Shown here: positions 62,010-64,000 of the stretch, in pieces
Layout: each line of letters opens with the position of its first letter
Position numbering within the stretch: the first letter of the stretch is position 1
Origin: Rhizobium subbaraonis
Lineage (GTDB): Bacteria > Pseudomonadota > Alphaproteobacteria > Rhizobiales > Rhizobiaceae
Reading direction: 5' to 3'
Assembly (NCBI RefSeq): GCF_900220975.1
Contig: NZ_OBQD01000005.1
Coordinates: forward strand, 201,447-265,446
Length of the DNA stretch: 64,000 nucleotides
Program-made: the position numbers and the translations under genes
Notes under the pieces: model-generated
What the model saw: the letters and a program-made list of their open reading frames with translations, nothing else
The model's database searches: none
Told to the model about the DNA's origin: nothing

Positions 62010-63143
62010 TCACCCGAGACGCCCGAAAGTATCGTTCCAGGTCGCAAAGACCGTCAGCATAAGGATCAGCCCCATGCCGATGCGGAATGCAATTTCCTGC
62101 GTCCTTGGGCCGACCGGCCGTCCGCGAAGAGCTTCAATCGCATAGAACATCAAATGGCCACCATCAAGTACCGGAACGGGCATAAGGTTCAAAAGTCCAA
62201 TGGAAACAGACAGAACCGCGGCCAGCTGCAGCAGGGCTGCAACACCCAGCGTCGCCATCTGGCCCGATGCCTCCGCGACCCTTATCGGGCCGCCGATCTG
62301 ATCCGCCTTCATCCGGCCTGTGACGACGTTCGACAGGTAGTCGAACGTGCCAGTGACGATCTGCCAGCTCTGGATTACGCCCTGCCCGACCGCCTCCAGC
62401 GGAGTATAGTTGACGACGCGGAAGTTTCCGGCGGCCTCCGTCGTCACGATGCCGATGACGCCCACTTCCATCTTGTTGCCGAACTGGTCCGTCAGTTCCG
62501 TGCGCTGCGGCACCATGCGCAGATCCCTGTCTGTCCCGTCACGCCGGATGGTGACGACGATCGGCATTTCGGGACGCACGCTCACATAGCGCCGCACGTC
62601 GTCAAACGTGTGAATGGGAACGCCGTCGATCGCCACGAGCAGGTCGCCCGGAATGATCCCGGCCTCGGCGGCGGCACTCGCCTCGCGCACTTCGGCGACG
62701 ACAGGATCGGCGATCTGCCGGCCGTAGCTTGCAAAGGTGACGCTGAAAATGGCGATCGCGAGAATGAAATTGGCGATCGGGCCGGCGGCCACAGTGACCG
62801 CCCGCTTCCACAGCGCAGCACCCAGGAAGGTGCGCGACCGTTCCTCCGGCGTCAGACCGTCGAACTTCTCGTAGTCCGGCGTGGAGGCGGCATCCTCGTC
62901 GCCGTGGAACTTCACATAGCCGCCGAGCGGTATCGCCGACAGCTTCCAGCGCGTGCCGCGTCGGTCGGTAAACCCCGCCAGTTCGGGGCCGAAGCCGACC
63001 GAGAATGCGGTGATGCCGATGCCACACCAGCGACCGGCGAGATAGTGCCCCATCTCGTGGATGAAGACGATCAGGGTCAGGACGACGAGGAACGGGACGA
63101 TCGTGCCGGTCAGGAGGCCGAAAGCATGCTGAAACAGTTCCAT
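62010..63143 (-). CDS. rseP: RIP metalloprotease RseP (site-2 protease)
   Basis: 377 residues. RseP cleaves anti-sigma factors and leftover signal peptides within the inner membrane. The zinc motif H-E-M-G-H is at residues 29-33 in the first helix, with a PDZ domain (VREASAAAEAGIIPGDLLVA, IDGVPIHTFDDV) and the third zinc ligand in NLMPVPVLDGGHLMF. Three further helices are predicted. It sits between cdsA and bamA, as in most Proteobacteria. 223 bp separate it from bamA, where a separate bamA promoter is possible. Confidence 0.96.
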   Translation of the reverse strand: MELFQHAFGLLTGTIVPFLVVLTLIVFIHEMGHYLAGRWCGIGITAFSVGFGPELAGFTDRRGTRWKLSAIPLGGYVKFHGDEDAASTPDYEKFDGLTPEERSRTFLGAALWKRAVTVAAGPIANFILAIAIFSVTFASYGRQIADPVVAEVREASAAAEAGIIPGDLLVAIDGVPIHTFDDVRRYVSVRPEMPIVVTIRRDGTDRDLRMVPQRTELTDQFGNKMEVGVIGIVTTEAAGNFRVVNYTPLEAVGQGVIQSWQIVTGTFDYLSNVVTGRMKADQIGGPIRVAEASGQMATLGVAALLQLAAVLSVSIGLLNLMPVPVLDGGHLMFYAIEALRGRPVGPRTQEIAFRIGMGLILMLTVFATWNDTFGRLG

Positions 63144-63174
63144 TTCCGAGATGGCCTCCTAGGAAAAAACGGCG

Positions 63175-64000
63175 TCAAAGGCCGAGAAGAAACGCGCCCG
63201 TCGAAGCGACCGGGCGTCCCGTCGCCATAGCTGCCAATCCTAGCAGGAACGCCGCGAAACAGGCAAAAACAAGACCGTCAACGCGGTCCATCACGCCACC
63301 GTGTCCCGGGATGAGGCGGCTGGAATCCTTGACCCCGAAACGACGCTTGATGAAGGATTCGAACAGGTCGCCCACCTGGCTGCACACGGACAAGACAAGC
63401 GCAATCAGCACGATCCAGATCCCCGGCCACGCGAAGAACGACAGATACAGCGCGCTGCCCGCCACGATGGCCGAGACCGTCCCACCGATCGCCCCGGACC
63501 AGGTCTTTCCCGGAGAGGTCGAGGGCGCCAGCTTCGGCCCGCCGATGGCCCTTCCGACGAAATAGGCCAGGATATCGGTTGCCCACACCACGGCGAAGAC
63601 AAACAGCATGGCGATCAGGCCGGTGTCGTCGTCGGCGCGGATTGCCGCAAGCGACAGCGCCGTCAGTCCCGCATAGGCAATGCCTCCGGGCAGCCAATAG
63701 CTCTTCTTGAAGATTGCCGTGTGCGCGAGGGAAAGCACGGTCGCTACGGCGACGGTCACGAGCGCCAGAACGCCCTCGCCCGAGACCGTAAGCACGGCGG
63801 CAAGGGCCGTGGCAGCCCAGCCGAACGCATTGCCGCGCGGATCGACCGCGCCGAGACGCGTGATCGTCGACCACTCGTAATAGACCAGAAGCGCCATCGC
63901 AGCCGCCAGCAGACGGAACGGGAAACCGCCGGCCCAGGTGGCGGCGAGCACGACGATTGCAAGAACGACAGCGGAAATGATGCGAAGGCGCAGTTCTGTG
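63175..64000 (-). CDS. cdsA: phosphatidate cytidylyltransferase (5' end outside window)
   Basis: CdsA makes CDP-diacylglycerol for phospholipid synthesis. The visible part, about 275 residues, contains several transmembrane helices and the C-terminal signature FIKRRFGVKDSSRLIPGHGG followed by VMDRVDG. The frame stays open to the last base (reading TELRLRIISAVVLAIVVLAAT), so the start is beyond the right edge; a GTG at 63951 is internal. First visible gene of the envelope operon. Confidence 0.95.
   Translation of the reverse strand, partial: TELRLRIISAVVLAIVVLAATWAGGFPFRLLAAAMALLVYYEWSTITRLGAVDPRGNAFGWAATALAAVLTVSGEGVLALVTVAVATVLSLAHTAIFKKSYWLPGGIAYAGLTALSLAAIRADDDTGLIAMLFVFAVVWATDILAYFVGRAIGGPKLAPSTSPGKTWSGAIGGTVSAIVAGSALYLSFFAWPGIWIVLIALVLSVCSQVGDLFESFIKRRFGVKDSSRLIPGHGGVMDRVDGLVFACFAAFLLGLAAMATGRPVASTGAFLLGL

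Overview
The window reads as a stretch of alphaproteobacterial chromosome, almost certainly Rhizobiales and most likely Rhizobiaceae (Rhizobium, Sinorhizobium, Shinella or a close relative). The basis is GC-rich coding sequence, protein families and gene neighbourhoods typical of that group (recG-sdhE-mfd, glnB-glnA, uvrA/ssb, queA-tgt, lexA/comEC, cdsA-rseP-bamA-lpxD-fabZ-lpxA-lpxI-lpxB), LexA boxes of the alphaproteobacterial GAAC-N7-GAAC type, a PII/GlnA operon with sigma-54 promoters, and a complex-I accessory subunit. The species cannot be fixed from the sequence alone.

Layout. 1-32,911 is mostly core genome: a DUF502 membrane protein, DNA repair (recG, mfd, uvrA, ssb), SdhE, a FrnE-type DsbA-like protein, a YejA-like peptide-binding protein, an IalB-family protein, hspQ, the nitrogen-control pair glnB-glnA with a long regulatory region, the NAD(P)HX repair enzyme, an EamA transporter, a DUF72 protein and a GST, marC, gyrA, two very small membrane ORFs that overlap by ATGA, coaD, two cyclophilins, queA-tgt, a DUF4864 protein and a degenerate EF-G-like GTPase. 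33,443-38,245 is a patchwork: an unknown protein, a broken IS30-family element, a GFA-type zinc protein, a VOC/PhnB-like protein, a methyltransferase fragment ending at tRNA-Pro, a small lipoprotein, the NDUFS4-like complex-I subunit and tRNA-Arg(TCT).

38,246-49,854 lies between tRNA-Arg(TCT) and tRNA-Ser(TGA) and looks like a genomic island. At the Arg end it carries only the N-terminal stub of a DUF6538 tyrosine recombinase, with strong palindromes just upstream. At the Ser end an IS630 fragment is fused in frame to a broken metallo-beta-lactamase-fold gene. In between is an exported-enzyme cassette: two amidohydrolases whose precursors both begin Met-Cys-x-x-Cys followed by a Tat-like SRR motif, an exported alpha/beta-hydrolase-fold protein with Thr at the nucleophile elbow, two DUF1254/DUF1214 proteins and an AraC-type regulator. 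This is the least familiar part of the window. The substrate is unknown; extracytoplasmic breakdown of an amide, ester or cyclic compound is a reasonable guess.

49,855-64,000 returns to core genome: tRNA-Ser, lexA with its own operators, convergent comEC, gltA, and the whole minus-strand envelope operon from cdsA (cut by the right edge) to lpxB, which couples phospholipid precursor synthesis, RseP proteolysis, outer-membrane protein assembly and lipid A synthesis. No CRISPR array or rRNA was seen.
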